From assembly GCA_022818135.1 (NCBI GenBank), contig JAFMSR010000008.1:29122899-29186898 (forward strand): a DNA stretch of 64,000 nt, read 5' to 3'. Positions 1 through 10,790 of this stretch are shown here, in pieces. Origin of the DNA: Saxidomus purpurata. Taxonomy: Eukaryota > Mollusca > Bivalvia > Venerida > Veneridae. A program made the position numbers and the translations under genes. Below the pieces are notes generated by a model. That model was not told the DNA's origin. It saw nothing but the letters and a program-made list of their open reading frames with translations, and ran no database searches. The stretch's first letter is position 1; the number at the start of each line of letters is the position of its first letter.

Positions 1-1200
1 ATGCCACGCAAATTTGTCGTGGAACTTAATAGATATTTGCATATGAACAGTGCCCTTGACATTTAAATACAGTCTTTTAGTTAAACAATGAAGTTACTCT
101 TGTCCTGAAACAGAACCTTCATACACATAGCACATAGTTACTCATAGCAGGTGTCAGCATTAGATGTTAAAATACATCTAGATATTTTAGATGATTGCAC
201 ACCACATATATTTCACTAATGCATATGACATGAAAGTGGTTGAATCAATGAGTCTGTCCTGCATGAGGTTATGAAATGTGCTGCATACCTCATGTTCCAG
301 AAAGGACTTTGGGAGTATGATGGGTCCAGAGACACCAAACAAAAAGACACTATTACTGGACTCGTGTATAATCCAGAAGACAGGACAACTTGAGTACTTT
401 CAAGTCTCTACATTTAATTAAATAGATAGGTTAGCTATATATATTCAAAATTAAAAAAACAAGGTTAGCTATATATTCAAAATTAAAAAAAGAAAAACAG
501 AAAAATATCAAAGGTATCAAATTCCAGCATAGCCCTGAACATTTTATGGTATAAGCTTGAACCAATGGAACTATCTGCATGGAATAAATTTCAGTCTGGG
601 CAAAAATATGTAAGTGGTAGAATTGAAACTAACTTTGATCACAAGGCCATAACTGAGGCCAGATTCTTTTCCATCAGAAACATTTTCTATCACAACACAA
701 AATATTTGCCAGGACGCACTGGAATTTGTGTGATGTGTAAAAAAACAAACTACAGTAGCGATGATTAGGGTGAACACAATTTCAGGAAAATTGAAGATGA
801 CACTAGTAGAATACACTAACTTTCTTACTCTGTGCATAGTCAAGCCGGTAAACTTAATCAATGAATGAAAGTTTATATTTCTGCACTGTTTTGTGACTGT
901 TTGCTCATACACATTTTAACTCACTGAATTTTTATTCTTTTGAGCAAATTTGAAACTGCACATCATTAGAATATAAGCATCGATACTACTGGTCAATCTT
1001 AACAAATCATGAAAATTGGTCAGAATGTTTGCTTTGATCTTTGACCCTTATTCGAAAATAGGGACCCAATCTTGAGAATGTCAGTTCAAACCTTAAAAAA
1101 AGAAGAAATCATACTGAATTTAAAAAGGATCCTTCTGGACCAGCTATTTAACGAAAGACAACCATAGGCTACCCAAAGACACACCCGAAAACAACAAAGT
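1..1200. other. No assignable gene
   Basis: I see no recognisable gene. A plus-strand open stretch at about 223-393 follows an upstream TGA, contains an acceptor-like CAG at 298-300 and ends with TGA at 391-393. The minus strand of the same place is also open for about 70 codons. Neither reading has a recognisable domain, so I leave it unassigned. Confidence 0.4.
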
Positions 1201-1204
1201 GTTA

Positions 1205-1302
1205 CAATTTTTATTTTTAATATTTAGATGTCAAATCAGAAACATATTATTAAATTTTTATTTTAATATTTAGATGTCAAATCAGAAACATATTATTAAA
1301 AA
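1205..1302. repeat. Two-copy tandem duplication, about 48 bp
   Basis: The block containing ATATTTAGATGTCAAATCAG and then AAACATATTATTAA occurs twice head to tail and almost unchanged, so it looks like a recent local duplication. It has no coding content. Confidence 0.8.
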
Positions 1303-1462
1303 TACTTCTACAATTTTGCAAAGAACTGGAGTAAAGTATGTATCTTTATCAAAGGAAGGTTATAATCTACGCTAGATAAGATTTAGCCATTGTATCTAGC
1401 ATTTTCATGTGCTTTTCACTTGATTTTACATTTGCTTATATAGGGAATACTTTAAAACTGTA

Positions 1463-1800
1463 CTTTTCTTGCATACCAGATCGGGATATCTGCAGTTTTT
1501 ACCAGTGCTGGAAAATCTCATCTTACACCCCCAGGTGTAAGACTACTTAATTACGTCAGAACGAACTACTTTTCTGAATGAATGTGTAAATTCATGCATT
1601 GCTACAAGGAAATAGCGCATAAATATAAGTCATTAATTTAATTTTATTTCTGCTACTTTTAGTAGAAAATGGTATGCAAGAAAAAGAATCAATCACTGGC
1701 TGCAGGTGCAGCTGAGAATATCCAGCTCTCGGGTAAAAAAACAGTTACCCTCGAGCCAGATATTCCCATCTGCACATGCAACCAGTGAAAGATTCTCATA
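1463..1800. repeat. Foldback/MITE-like element with internal hairpin
   Basis: CTTTTCTTGCATACC near 1463 is answered by GGTATGCAAGAAAAAG near 1670-1686. A second long foldback follows at about 1685-1797. Its left arm begins AGAATCAATCACTGG and its right arm ends CCAGTGAAAGATTCT; the arms are about 50 nt with mismatches around a short A-rich loop. The layout fits a non-autonomous DNA element with no protein. Confidence 0.65.
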
Positions 1801-1941
1801 GTCTCAAACCACAGTAGCGGACCTCTACAAAGACTGTTCAAATTAGGACTTCTAAAATTGACCCTTTCTGCTATTGTTTATGTTGTTGTATAGCCAATGG
1901 TAGTCAGGCGAGCGATATAGGGCCATCTTGGCCCTCCTGTT
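1801..1941 (+). repeat. Fragment of the GGCCATCATGGCC-ending repeat family
   Basis: Only the end of the family is present: the 'acctctacaaagactgttcaaat' type block, then the terminal block GAGCGATATAGGGCCATC and TTGGCCCTCCTGTTA. The same ending closes the longer copies at 2201-2991, 7041-7691 and 9084-10538. Confidence 0.7.
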
Positions 1942-2200
1942 ATAAAAAAGCACACTTGGGTATAGATATAAGGTTGATGTAAATGCCTTATTCCAAGTAC
2001 ATTACCTGATATAAAAAAGACAAACAAAAACTGAATTTTTTTGGTTGTGCCTTTGATGCCTCAGATTAAATATATTCTTGTTATCCTCTTTGAATACAGT
2101 GTAGGGAATTGCCTTGATTTGTTTCCATGTGTTACCTTTTTTGTTGCTACATACAATGTCACTAGCAGGTAAAGGTCTCTTTTTTTTTATCCATTAATTT

Positions 2201-2991
2201 TTAGCTCACCTGTGCTGGCTCAGGGTGAGCTATTAGGATCGATGAATGTCCGTCGTCCGTCCACACTTAGTTCGTTAACACTCTAGTGGTCACATTTTTG
2301 CCTCAATTGTCACGAAACTTGGTCAGGATGTTTGTCCCAGTAATTACTCGGACAAGTTCGAATATGGGTCATCTCGGATGAAAAACTAGGTCACATGACC
2401 CAAAAATAGAAAAATCTTGTTAAGGCTCTAGAGGCTACTGTTTCAGTCCAAATATCCTGGCAATTTGTCAGAAAGGTTGTTTGGTTGATTTCTAGCTCAA
2501 GTTTTAATATGGGTCACCTGGGGTCAAAAACTAGGTCACACAGCCCAAATATGGAAAAACCTTGTTAACACTCCAGAGGTAACATTTTCAGCCCAAATAT
2601 CCTGGAATTTTGTCAGAAAGGTTGTTTCGATGATTTCTAGCTCAAGTTTCAATATTGGTCATCTGGGGTCAAAAACTAGGTCACAGAGCCCAAATATGGA
2701 AAAGCCTTGTTAATACTCTAGAGGTAACATTTTCAGCCCAAATATCCTGGAAATTTGTCAGAAAGGTTGTTTCTATGATTTCTAGCTCAAGTTCGAATAT
2801 GGGTCATCTTGGGTGAAAAACTAGGGCACAGAGCCCAAATATGGAAAACCTTGTTAACACTCTAGAGGTAACATTTTCAGCCCAAATATCCTGGAAATTT
2901 GTCAGAAAGGTTGTTTTGATGATTTCTAGCAACTTTGTTAAAAGCAGTTGTACTCGGGTGAGCGATAAAGGGCCATCATGGCCCTCTTGTT
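2201..2991 (+). repeat. Interspersed repeat with ~118-bp internal tandem units
   Basis: It begins TTAGCTCACCTGTGCTGGCT and continues with a complementary GGTGAGCTA, so the first ~35 nt can fold into a hairpin. Then comes GATCGATGAATGTCCGTCGT and about four units of roughly 118 bp. Each unit carries a TTGTTAACACTCTAGAGG block, a CAGAAAGGTTGTTT block and a CAAAAACTAGGTCACA block. It ends GAGCGATAAAGGGCCATCAT then GGCCCTCTTGTTA. I see no protein. I recognise this as the type of abundant repeat found in bivalve genomes, but its class is not clear to me. Confidence 0.75.
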
Positions 2992-3940
2992 ACATATTTC
3001 ACAATTTTGCACCAATTTGATTTTCAGAGCTGTGATTATAGTAAAAATATTATAATTAGCTTTCAGTTATATCTACCTTAGAATCTAACAAATATCAGAT
3101 ACAATTTACTCAAACAAAGGGCGTTAAAAAAGTTCTGATACAGACGTCGTAACCTTTTTAGTTTCAAGTTGTTTTCTTGAAATTTTGTCAAAATGAATCG
3201 TGAAGACATCTTGCACCAAAATTTAATAATATTCAAAAAACAAAATTACCATATCACATTCATACTTTATCATCTCCATAGAAACAAAAGGAATGTATTG
3301 AGGGTGCAACTCAATGATTTTGTATATTGTTGTCTTTGTGTCTTGAATCTTATCAAAAATTACCTGTCCAGTAGCTAAATGAAAAACCTACTAAATGCAA
3401 TTATGTTGATGACATAGTTTATGACATCATTTAACGTTTTGATATCATACATCACACACTATGCCAGCAACCATTATTCTTATTATCCATCACCATAGGG
3501 GGAGAAGGGATATTGTTTTGGTGTTGTTCTTCCCTTTGTCACACTTTTTTACTGGGAGCCATATCTTGGTACTGTTTATTCCGATTTTATTGAAGTTTGG
3601 CAAGAATGTATATTTAGGGAGGGAAATGATCCCAACCAAATGCTGTCACAATCTATGTATTTATAGCAGAGTAATATTCCTTTGTTACTTTTATAGAGGC
3701 ATATTTTCCATCTGGAGCCATTTAATTTCCTCAGGACTCAAGGGGTAAATTTCATGAAACATAGAAATTATATCCTTTTAATTTGTAGAATAACAATACT
3801 TTAAAATTTCTTTTCTCTCAATCTGAAACCAGTTATCAAAATTGAATTGTTACAAGTTTGCTAAAATAATCTGATAATGACCTCTTTGTAATATCCTGGC
3901 TGTTATCCATACACTCCCTGCCCCTAACCCACCCCCACCT
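2992..3940. other. Unassigned AT-rich sequence
   Basis: I find no gene, RNA or clear repeat. The small open frames here (3193-3378 and 3461-3748) lack splice context, domain resemblance or biased composition. Confidence 0.4.
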
Positions 3941-4437
3941 ACTTAGTTTCATATAGGCTTATATAGGAAAAACTTTAAAAATCTTCTTCTCTGAGACCAC
4001 AAGGCCAAGAGCTTAGATATTTTGCATGTAGCATTGTCTAGTGGACCTCTACCCAGATTTTCAAATTATTACTCCTGGATCAAAATTGACCCCGCCAGTG
4101 GGGTCACTTGGTTTTACATAGGCTATATAGGAAAAACTTTAAAACCTTCTTCCCTGAAACCACAAGGCCTAGAGCTTAGATATTTGGCATGTAGCATTGC
4201 CTAGTGGACCTCTACCAAGATTGTTCAAATTGTGAGCCATGGGACACTTGATTTCGCATAGGCTTATATAGGGAAAACTTTAAAAAACCACAAGGCCCAC
4301 AGGCAGAGCTTAGATAATTGGAATGTTACAAAGCATTGTGTATAGGATCTCTACGAATTATGTTGAAATCATGACCCCTTGTATTATTGGCAGTTGATAT
4401 ACAGGTGAGAGATATATGTCCATTTTGGCCCTTGTTA
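3941..4437 (+). repeat. GGCC-family repeat, about three internal units
   Basis: Blocks reading TCTGAGACCACAAGGCC, AGAGCTTAGATATTTTGCATG and TAGTGGACCTCTACC recur about every 165 bp. The copy ends with a degraded GTGAGAGATATATGTCCATT terminus. The open frame at 4022-4204 is simply repeat sequence. Confidence 0.7.
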
Positions 4438-4920
4438 CTGTAACTTGCAGAAAAAAAGATCCCCCTTAGAGAAGAGGCCTCAATGGGATGATGGAACTTC
4501 TTTTCAGAATTTGATTAGGTTTGGCACAACTTTGTAGTCTCTAACAATGGAAAAAAATTAGAAACTGGATTTGCCTCATTCGGCAGGGGATGTAAATTCA
4601 CTGAATTTACTTGTTTTCATTACTTTTCTCAAGTCTTGAATACTTGTAATGGATGTTGTATTTCAGATTTTCATTCTGACAAAAACAAATTTGGCAAATT
4701 GCTATTTACTCATAGATTGTCTTGTACCTCCTGACAAACTTTTCATGAAAATCAAGAACTGAAAGAAGATCAACCTTTATGAAAATCAGTAAAATTTGAT
4801 TAAATGTTGAAGGCTTTCACACTATAACAAATTATCTATACTTATCATATGCATAATAAATAGTATTTTGTGATCAAGTTTCAACACAATTAGCAACTGA
4901 TCTCGCTCTAGACTTTGCAG
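4438..4920. other. Unassigned sequence
   Basis: It contains an acceptor-like TTGTATTTCAG just before 4677, followed by about 28 open codons. There is no domain match and no usable donor. Confidence 0.3.
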
Positions 4921-5083
4921 AAGGTCTGTTTGAAGGGCTTTGTCATCTTCTTAGACTCATCAGCTCTTCATGAATGCCTTTTTGAGAATCCCCATGTGTG
5001 TAATTTACTGGAATGGATTTCTCAGGGGTCAGAACATATTAAGTCTGTGTCTGATTCACTTTTATGTGGGGTTTTTGAAGTCT
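4921..5083 (+). other. Candidate exon of an unrecognised plus-strand gene
   Basis: An acceptor-like TAGACTTTGCAG ends at 4920. From there one frame is open for 54 codons to TGA at 5081-5083, starting KVCLKGFVIFLDSS and containing CNLLEWISQGSEH. Composition looks protein-like, but I recognise no family and see no strong donor. If a weak donor (GAA|GTCTGA) is used at about 5077, phase 0 would join in frame to the open stretch beginning at 5682. Alternatively it is a terminal exon, with AATAAA motifs near 5357 and 5390. Chance remains possible. Confidence 0.22.
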
Positions 5084-5681
5084 GATCATAAATGTGGCAG
5101 GCTGAATGTTACATGTATTGTTTGGATTTTTGTATATACATTTTCACCTGGTAAGTAGAATTACAAAATGTACATAAATTTCCTTAAGTACTTTAACAGT
5201 AAGTTATGCTTGGGACAAGAAATCAGGCAAGGTAGAGTTATGGTTTGTGTGCACTGCATTTCCTCCTATTGTAATCTATCACTGTATGAAGTTCAATGTA
5301 CATGCAATTCCCTTTGATGCTTTATGCAAAAGCATCAGTTGCCCGTCTAGAAAAATCAATAAAAGGAGATGAATAAAAAATAAGGCAATGTAGTGTTATG
5401 GTTCTTGTGCACAGCACTTTCCCTGAGTGTCCTCTCTCTCTTTGTATACAATTCCTTCAGTACCTTTTAGTTAGCTCAGGATAAAAGTTATGCACAAGAC
5501 ATGCTATATTTCAGAAAAAGTGTGACAGTCGCATTTTAATGATTTTGCATAAATAAAGACAAGTAACACAATGTATTCAAAAGTTCTGTCAAAATTGAAG
5601 AAGTATGATGAAGTGACAATAATTGAAACATTTCAGGTCATTTTGAAAGGCTGCTATCAATATGTTAACTGTATTTTGTAG

Positions 5682-5812
5682 GTGTATGTGCTCCTCAAGT
5701 TGAAGGAAAAAGGAAAGCATCAGTCAGGCTTATATTGGGACTTACAAACAAAGCCATCCCGCCAAGTTGAAACTGGGCAAGATGGGTTGTGGTGTACAAG
5801 GTGTTAAGGAGA
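5682..5812 (+). other. Second candidate exon, unrecognised
   Basis: TATTTTGTAG precedes an open frame beginning VYVLLKLKEKGKHQSG and continuing through a W-rich segment to TAA near 5808. A possible donor is CAAG|GTGTTA. No domain is recognised. It is listed only because the frame fits the candidate at 4921-5083. No support exists beyond splice context and composition. Confidence 0.18.
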
Positions 5813-7040
5813 TGGTTTCCAGTGGTTAGCAGAACAGTACAGGTGCAGACAGTTGCTGACATGTCAGCCTTCCCAGGACCAGGAATGATCTGTGACCTTA
5901 AAGATAACAACATTTCAGAGGGTATAACTATTTCTTTCTTCCTTAAATGTGGCACGTACATCTGAGCATATAGTCAACTGCTTGCATGAGGATTGCACCA
6001 CGACATGATCCTTTAGAGTTCTATATGTCCGTCATGAAGGGCTGTATTGTGGGACCTCAGTCAAGTTAAAGGACTAGCCAAATTGCTTTTTAATTGTCAA
6101 AATTTGACAAATTTATAGTTTTGTGGTCTTTAGCTGAAATTGTTCTTAATCTTCACTAAACTTGCTGTTAATGTTTGTATTTGTCTAATATCTTGGTCAA
6201 ATAGCCCTAGTCTTTAACTGCCAAATAACGCTATCTTTCAACTCCAATGTCTGAACTCTGATGTAAACTTTGTGTTAACGTTTATTCCGCATAATGTCTT
6301 GGCCAAGTTTGATAGCCGGTCAGACTGCCCAAGTCAGTCAAGAGTTATCATAGGCCATAAGTTTCAATAGGTGTATTAACACTGTATTATGTGACAGCTT
6401 GACACTCTTGTTTTCATTCAGAAATGAAATCACTCAGTAATCAATAGACCACTAAGGCAATGTAGTCAAAGACAATGACTCTGCTTACCATGTACAGTCA
6501 TAAACACAATCACATGTACACAACTTGTCAAGCTCATTAACCTTTCTGTACAAGTGTCAAGCCTGTAGCTAAATGTAATCAGTTGGATGGATCAACAGCC
6601 GAAATCTTTATCTGTTGAAATAGGCACTTGATTACTAAATCTGTCAGTTTACAGCACAAACTTTACATATTTTGTTTTCCAGTTACAGGAATTGAATGAA
6701 AGTAATGAAACACTGATTACACTGATTTCCTTGTGTCTTTGTATTTTCAGATAATTGTAACATCACTGAGGCCAACTGGACTGACACTTGAATTACCAGT
6801 TGAAGCAATGTGCGGACAAACAGAATATATTTTTTGAATTTTTATTTGTCAAAATCTACATTATAAATTTATTATACTGTATTTTATAGAAAGTGGTATG
6901 TTCATAAAAGATGCACTTTCTAAGTATGCAGTTGAAAGATTGTACATGTATACAACTTTAATGAAAGTTCTCATTATACTTTGTCCTAAGATAATCAGTT
7001 TGACACCATATTGCTCAGGGCATTTTCAAGACTTGCTTTT
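5813..7040. other. Unassigned sequence with a possible terminal exon at 6751-6837
   Basis: CTTTGTATTTTCAG ends at 6750, a good acceptor. It is followed by about 28 open codons starting IIVTSLRPTGLTLE and stopping at TGA. The alternative frame gives NCNITEANWTDT then stop. Neither is recognised. The rest, including the 5695-5961 minus frame, shows nothing I can support. Confidence 0.2.
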
Positions 7041-7691
7041 TAGCTAAACTGGTTTTGCCAGGGTGAACTTTTAGGATGGATGATTGTCCGTCGTCCGTCT
7101 TTCGTACATACCCAGTAGACATTAGGGGGTTAGGGTTTGAGTACAACTTAGCATTATGAAGTTGTTTCAGTTCATTCCGTCATTAAGGGGTGAAAATGGT
7201 ATTGTGGGGTTAAAAAATTGTATTGTGGGGTTAAAAAAGATCAAAGAAAGATCAAAGGGATGACATCACATTGTCCACCTGGTAAGTATGTCCGTCTGTT
7301 TGGTGTCCATCAACATTTTGATTCAAATGACATCTCCTCTGAAACCACTGGGCCAATGTTTATGAAACTATGCAGGAGTATTCTTTGCATGAAGCTCTAC
7401 CAAAATTGTTCAAAGAATACCATTCCATGCAGGACTCTGGTTGCTATGGCAAAAGTTAGGAAAAACTTAAAAAATCTTTTCTCTGAAACCACAAGGCCTA
7501 GAGCTTAGATATTTGGTATGTTATAATGTAGCATTGTGTAGTGGACCTATACCATTAGCATGTAGCATTGCCTAGTAGACCTCTATAAAGTTTGTTCAAA
7601 TCATGCCTCTTGGGTCAAAATTGACCACACCCACCAGGCAAGTGTACTTATATTCAGGTGAGCGATATAGGACCAGCATGGCCCTCTTGTT
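7041..7691 (+). repeat. GGCC-family repeat copy
   Basis: It starts TAGCTAAACTGGTTTTGCC with a weak complementary GGGTGAACTTTTAGGATGG. It continues through the TCCGTCGTCCGTC block and the CTGAAACCACAAGGCCTAGA units, and ends GTGAGCGATATAGGACCAGC then ATGGCCCTCTTGTTA. The frame at 7218-7508 is repeat sequence. Confidence 0.75.
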
Positions 7692-7975
7692 AGCCATCAG
7701 GATTGCTCTCTGTCTGTTGTCGTCATTTCAAACGACATCTCTGAAACTTAATGGTGATGAAATATGAGTGGGATGTTCCTTGCATAAAGCTCTAATGCTC
7801 ATTTGGCATGTAGCCTTGTCTAGAGGGCCACTACAAAGAGTGTTGAAAACAACAAAATATCATACTGAACTAAGAAACTGTGTTCAATAGAAAGTGGAAT
7901 GTGCATAAAAGATACACTCTACTTTTCTAAGATAGTATACAATTATCACTTTCACACCATATTTCACATTGCTTG
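7692..7975 (+). repeat. Degenerate GGCC-family fragment
   Basis: Remnants of CAAACGACATCTCTGAAACT, TGCATAAAGCTCTA and GGCATGTAGCCTTGTCTAGA are recognisable. The ends are not defined. Confidence 0.5.
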
Positions 7976-8505
7976 TTATGCCCCCAAAGGTGGGCATGTT
8001 AAAATCGCACCAGCCCTCCGTCTGTCCGTCCGTCTGTCAGTCCATGTGTCTGTCCTTACATTACATGTCTGGGCTGTTCATTTGTCATTCATTGATTTTA
8101 AAATAACTTGGCACAAATGTTCAGCGCATCAAGACGACATGTCAGGTGCAAGACCCATGTCCCCACCTCAATGTAAAAGTCACACGTAGAGTTTAAAGGT
8201 ATGCTGTACATATGCATACATTTGTGTACAGACTGCAACTTTATCATGCATTGAAGGATTCTAAAATAACTAGGCACAAATGTTCAGCACATCAAGACGA
8301 CATGTTGCGTGCAAGATGAACATCCCTTACTCAAGGATCATGGTCACGCTCAAGAGTTTGAAAGTAATGGAGTCATGAATGCATGTTAACTTTGTCATGC
8401 ATGGAAGAATTTAAAATTGTATTGCACAATTGTTAAGTACATGGAGAGGAAACAGACTGTGAGATACTTTTTTGGGGGCTTATGTCATGAGGGACAGCTC
8501 TGGTT
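7976..8505 (+). repeat. TATGCCCCC/CAGCTCT-ended repeat copy
   Basis: It starts TTATGCCCCCAAAGG and runs through a CGTCTGTCCGTCCGTCTGTC block. Two units contain CTAGGCACAAATGTTCAGCA and CATCAAGACGACATG. It ends with TTGGGGGCTTATGTCATGAG and GGACAGCTCTGGTTAG. The inverted CCCCC/GGGGG ends and the tail match the full-length insertion at 39125-40443 in unit 2. The frame at 7899-8189 is not a gene. Confidence 0.7.
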
Positions 8506-8679
8506 AGATCTATTCCATCAATATAATAATGAGATTCATTAACTGTAAAATGGGCCATTTGGTTCCAAACTGTTTGGTCTGAAATCAAGGCCTGGTGGTC
8601 TTAATATTGGAACTCTACCATGATTGTTCAAATAAGTGTGAACCTAGGGTCAAAATTGACCCCACCCTGGATCACTTGT
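8506..8679. other. Short unassigned spacer with repeat remnants
   Basis: It contains a TGGGCCATTTGGTTCC motif also found in the small element at 21073-21209, and a GGGTCAAAATTGACCCCACC block of the GGCC family. No gene is seen. Confidence 0.4.
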
Positions 8680-9083
8680 TAGCTCAGCCAGGGTGAGCTA
8701 TTAGAATAGCATTCTGTCTTGAGCACGTTGTACGTGCAATAACATTTTCTTTCAAAAGACATCTCCCCTGAAACCACTTGGCCGATGATCATATAACTTG
8801 GCATCTTACATTAAGCCCTTTCCTTTTTGTTCAAATTTAGTATGTGGCATAACCTAGTGGACCTCAACCAAAATTTTTCAAATTATGACCCCCGGGTCAA
8901 ATTATACCCCATCCGGGGGTTACTTGTTTTTACATAGGCTTATGCAGAAAAAACTTCTTCTCTGAAACCACAAAGACTAAAGCTTAGATATTTAACATGT
9001 GGGATTTTTCTAGTGGACCTCTACCAAGATTGTTAAAATTATGACCCCAGGGTCAAATTTGACGCCACCCGGGGGTGACTTGT
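8680..9083 (+). repeat. GGCC-family repeat, truncated at its right end
   Basis: It starts with a hairpin-forming TAGCTCAGCCAGGGTGAGCTA. It carries two CTGAAACCAC units and stops at CCGGGGGTGACTTGT, where the next copy begins without its own terminal GGCCATCATGGCC block. Confidence 0.7.
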
Positions 9084-10538
9084 TAGCTCACCTGGCACAA
9101 AGTGCCAGGCTGAGCTATTGGGATCACTCATAGTTGGGGTTCGTCCATCCATCCATACACCATTTCCTTCAAACGACATCTCTGAAACCACTGGGCTAAT
9201 GTTAATGAAACTTTGCAGGGATGTTCCTTGCATGAAGATCTATCAAAGTTGTTTAAAGAATTCCATTCTATGCAGAACTCTGGTTGCTATGGCAACAAGT
9301 AGGAAGCGGTGGTGTAGAGGTTAAGGTGCCGGCCACTCATCCCAGAGGTTGCAGGTTCGAGCTCCACTGGGGTCACGATCGTACCTCCTCATATGACACC
9401 AGTACTGGTTTTTCCAGGAAGCTGACTCAACAGTGACTCAATAAGCTACAAGCTTTCTTCACAATCAAGCTAAAATAAATTAGTATAAACTAACAAATTG
9501 GAAAATCTTAAAAAATCTTCTCCTCTGAAACCACAAGGCCTAGAGCTTAGATATTTAGCATGTGGCATTGTCTAGTGGACCTCTACCAAGAATGTTCTAA
9601 TAATGACCCCTGGGTCAAAACTGACCCTGTGCAGGGGGGGGGGTCACTTTTGTTTTACATAGGGTTATATAGAAGACTTTAAAAATCTTCTTCTCTGAAA
9701 CCACAAGGCCTAGAGCTTAGATATTTAGCGGCATTGTCTAGTGGTCCTCTAACAAGATTGTTAAAATTAAGACCCCCTGGTCAAAATTGACCCTATGCGG
9801 GGGTCACTTAGTTTTACATAGGGTTATATAGAAAAAACTTTAAAAATCTCTGAAACCACAAGGCCTAAGGCAGAGATATCTAGCATGAAGCATTGCCTTG
9901 TGCAGCTTTACTATGATAGTTCAAATCATGACCCCTTGGTCAAAATTAACCATTCCCGGGAGGGGGGTGGGGTCACTTGATTTCACATAGGCTTATATAG
10001 GGAATTTTTTTTAAAAAACACAATGGCCACAGGCAGAGCTTAGATTCGGAATGTTACTAATCATTGTGTAGTGGACCTCTACGAATTATGTTAAAATCAT
10101 GATCCCTTGTATTATAGCCAATGGTAGTCGGGTAAGCGATATAGTCTTGTTTTTATGTATGTTTATGTAGGAAAAGCTTAAAAAATCTTCTTCTCTGAAG
10201 TCACAAAGCCTAGAGCTTAGGTATTTAGATATGTGACATTGCCTAGTGGACCTCTACTAAGATTGTTCAAATTATGACACCTGGCTCAGAATTGACCTGC
10301 CTGGGGATCTCTTGATTTTACATAGGTTTATATAGGAAAAACTTCAAAAATCTTTATATCTGAAACCACAAGGCCTAGAGCTTAGATATTTGGCATGTAT
10401 CATTGACTAGTTGACCTCTACCAAGAATGCTCAAATCATGTCACCCAGGACAAAACTGACCATTTCTGCTAGTGATGACCTTGTATTATAGCCAATGGTA
10501 GCCAGGTGAACGATAAAGGGCCATCTTGGCCCTCTTGT
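9084..10538 (+). repeat. Long GGCC-family repeat with a nested SINE
   Basis: It opens with TTAGCTCACCTGGCACAAAG then TGCCAGGCTGAGCTATTGGG, a near-perfect hairpin. Several ~160-bp units follow, each with CTCTGAAACCACAAGGCCTA, AGAGCTTAGATATTTAGCAT and the palindromic GGGTCAAAATTGACCC. The end is CGATAAAGGGCCATCTTGGC then CCTCTTGTTT. A tRNA-related SINE interrupts it at about 9303-9506; the repeat continues on the far side. Confidence 0.78.
9303..9506 (+). mobile_element. tRNA-derived SINE inserted in the GGCC-family repeat
   Basis: The head has a pol III A-box-like GGTGTAGAGGTTAAGGTGCC and a B-box-like GCAGGTTCGAGCTCC. The body contains CATATGACACCAGTACTGG. The tail GACTCAATAAGCTACAAGCT then TTCTTCACAATCAAGC closely matches the tail of the opposite-strand copy at about 31856-32022, so both belong to one family. 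It encodes no protein and depends on LINE machinery in trans. Confidence 0.8.
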
Positions 10539-10685
10539 TTTTAACAAAATAGGCAACTTGGAAATATAAAGATGAATATCATGCTAATAGACTGTCCACC
10601 ATGATGAACTCTCACTGGATCAAAGACCAGAGAATATTTCAAAATACCAGAAATGGTCAATAAGTCTGTACAATGTAATATTATT
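10539..10685. other. Short unassigned spacer
   Basis: Nothing recognisable. Confidence 0.4.
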
Positions 10686-10790
10686 CAAGGGAAATACAGT
10701 CAAACGTGTATAAAGAGACCGCCCAAGGGAAACGCCAAAACCGTTCGCTTAATAAAATGGTCTCGGTACAAAGCATCACCGGAGACGGCA
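10686..10790 (+). repeat. End of a MITE-like element (ACAGTCRA... family)
   Basis: TACAGTCAAACGTGTATAAA, GAGACCGCCCAAGGG and TTAATAAAATGGTCTC align with the segment at 49491-49580 in unit 3 (ACAGTCGACATTG... AAACCACCCAAGGGACC... ATAAAATGGTCTC). The two copies show the family is mobile or repetitive. No terminal repeat was traced with confidence. Confidence 0.5.

Noticed and set aside
571..912. 113-codon minus frame near the window start
   Set aside because: An opposing frame covers the same place, there is no signal peptide, domain or splice context.
9118..9324. Open frames in the GGCC-family repeats, here and at 4022, 7218 and 32730
   Set aside because: They translate the recurring repeat units and are interrupted differently in each copy.
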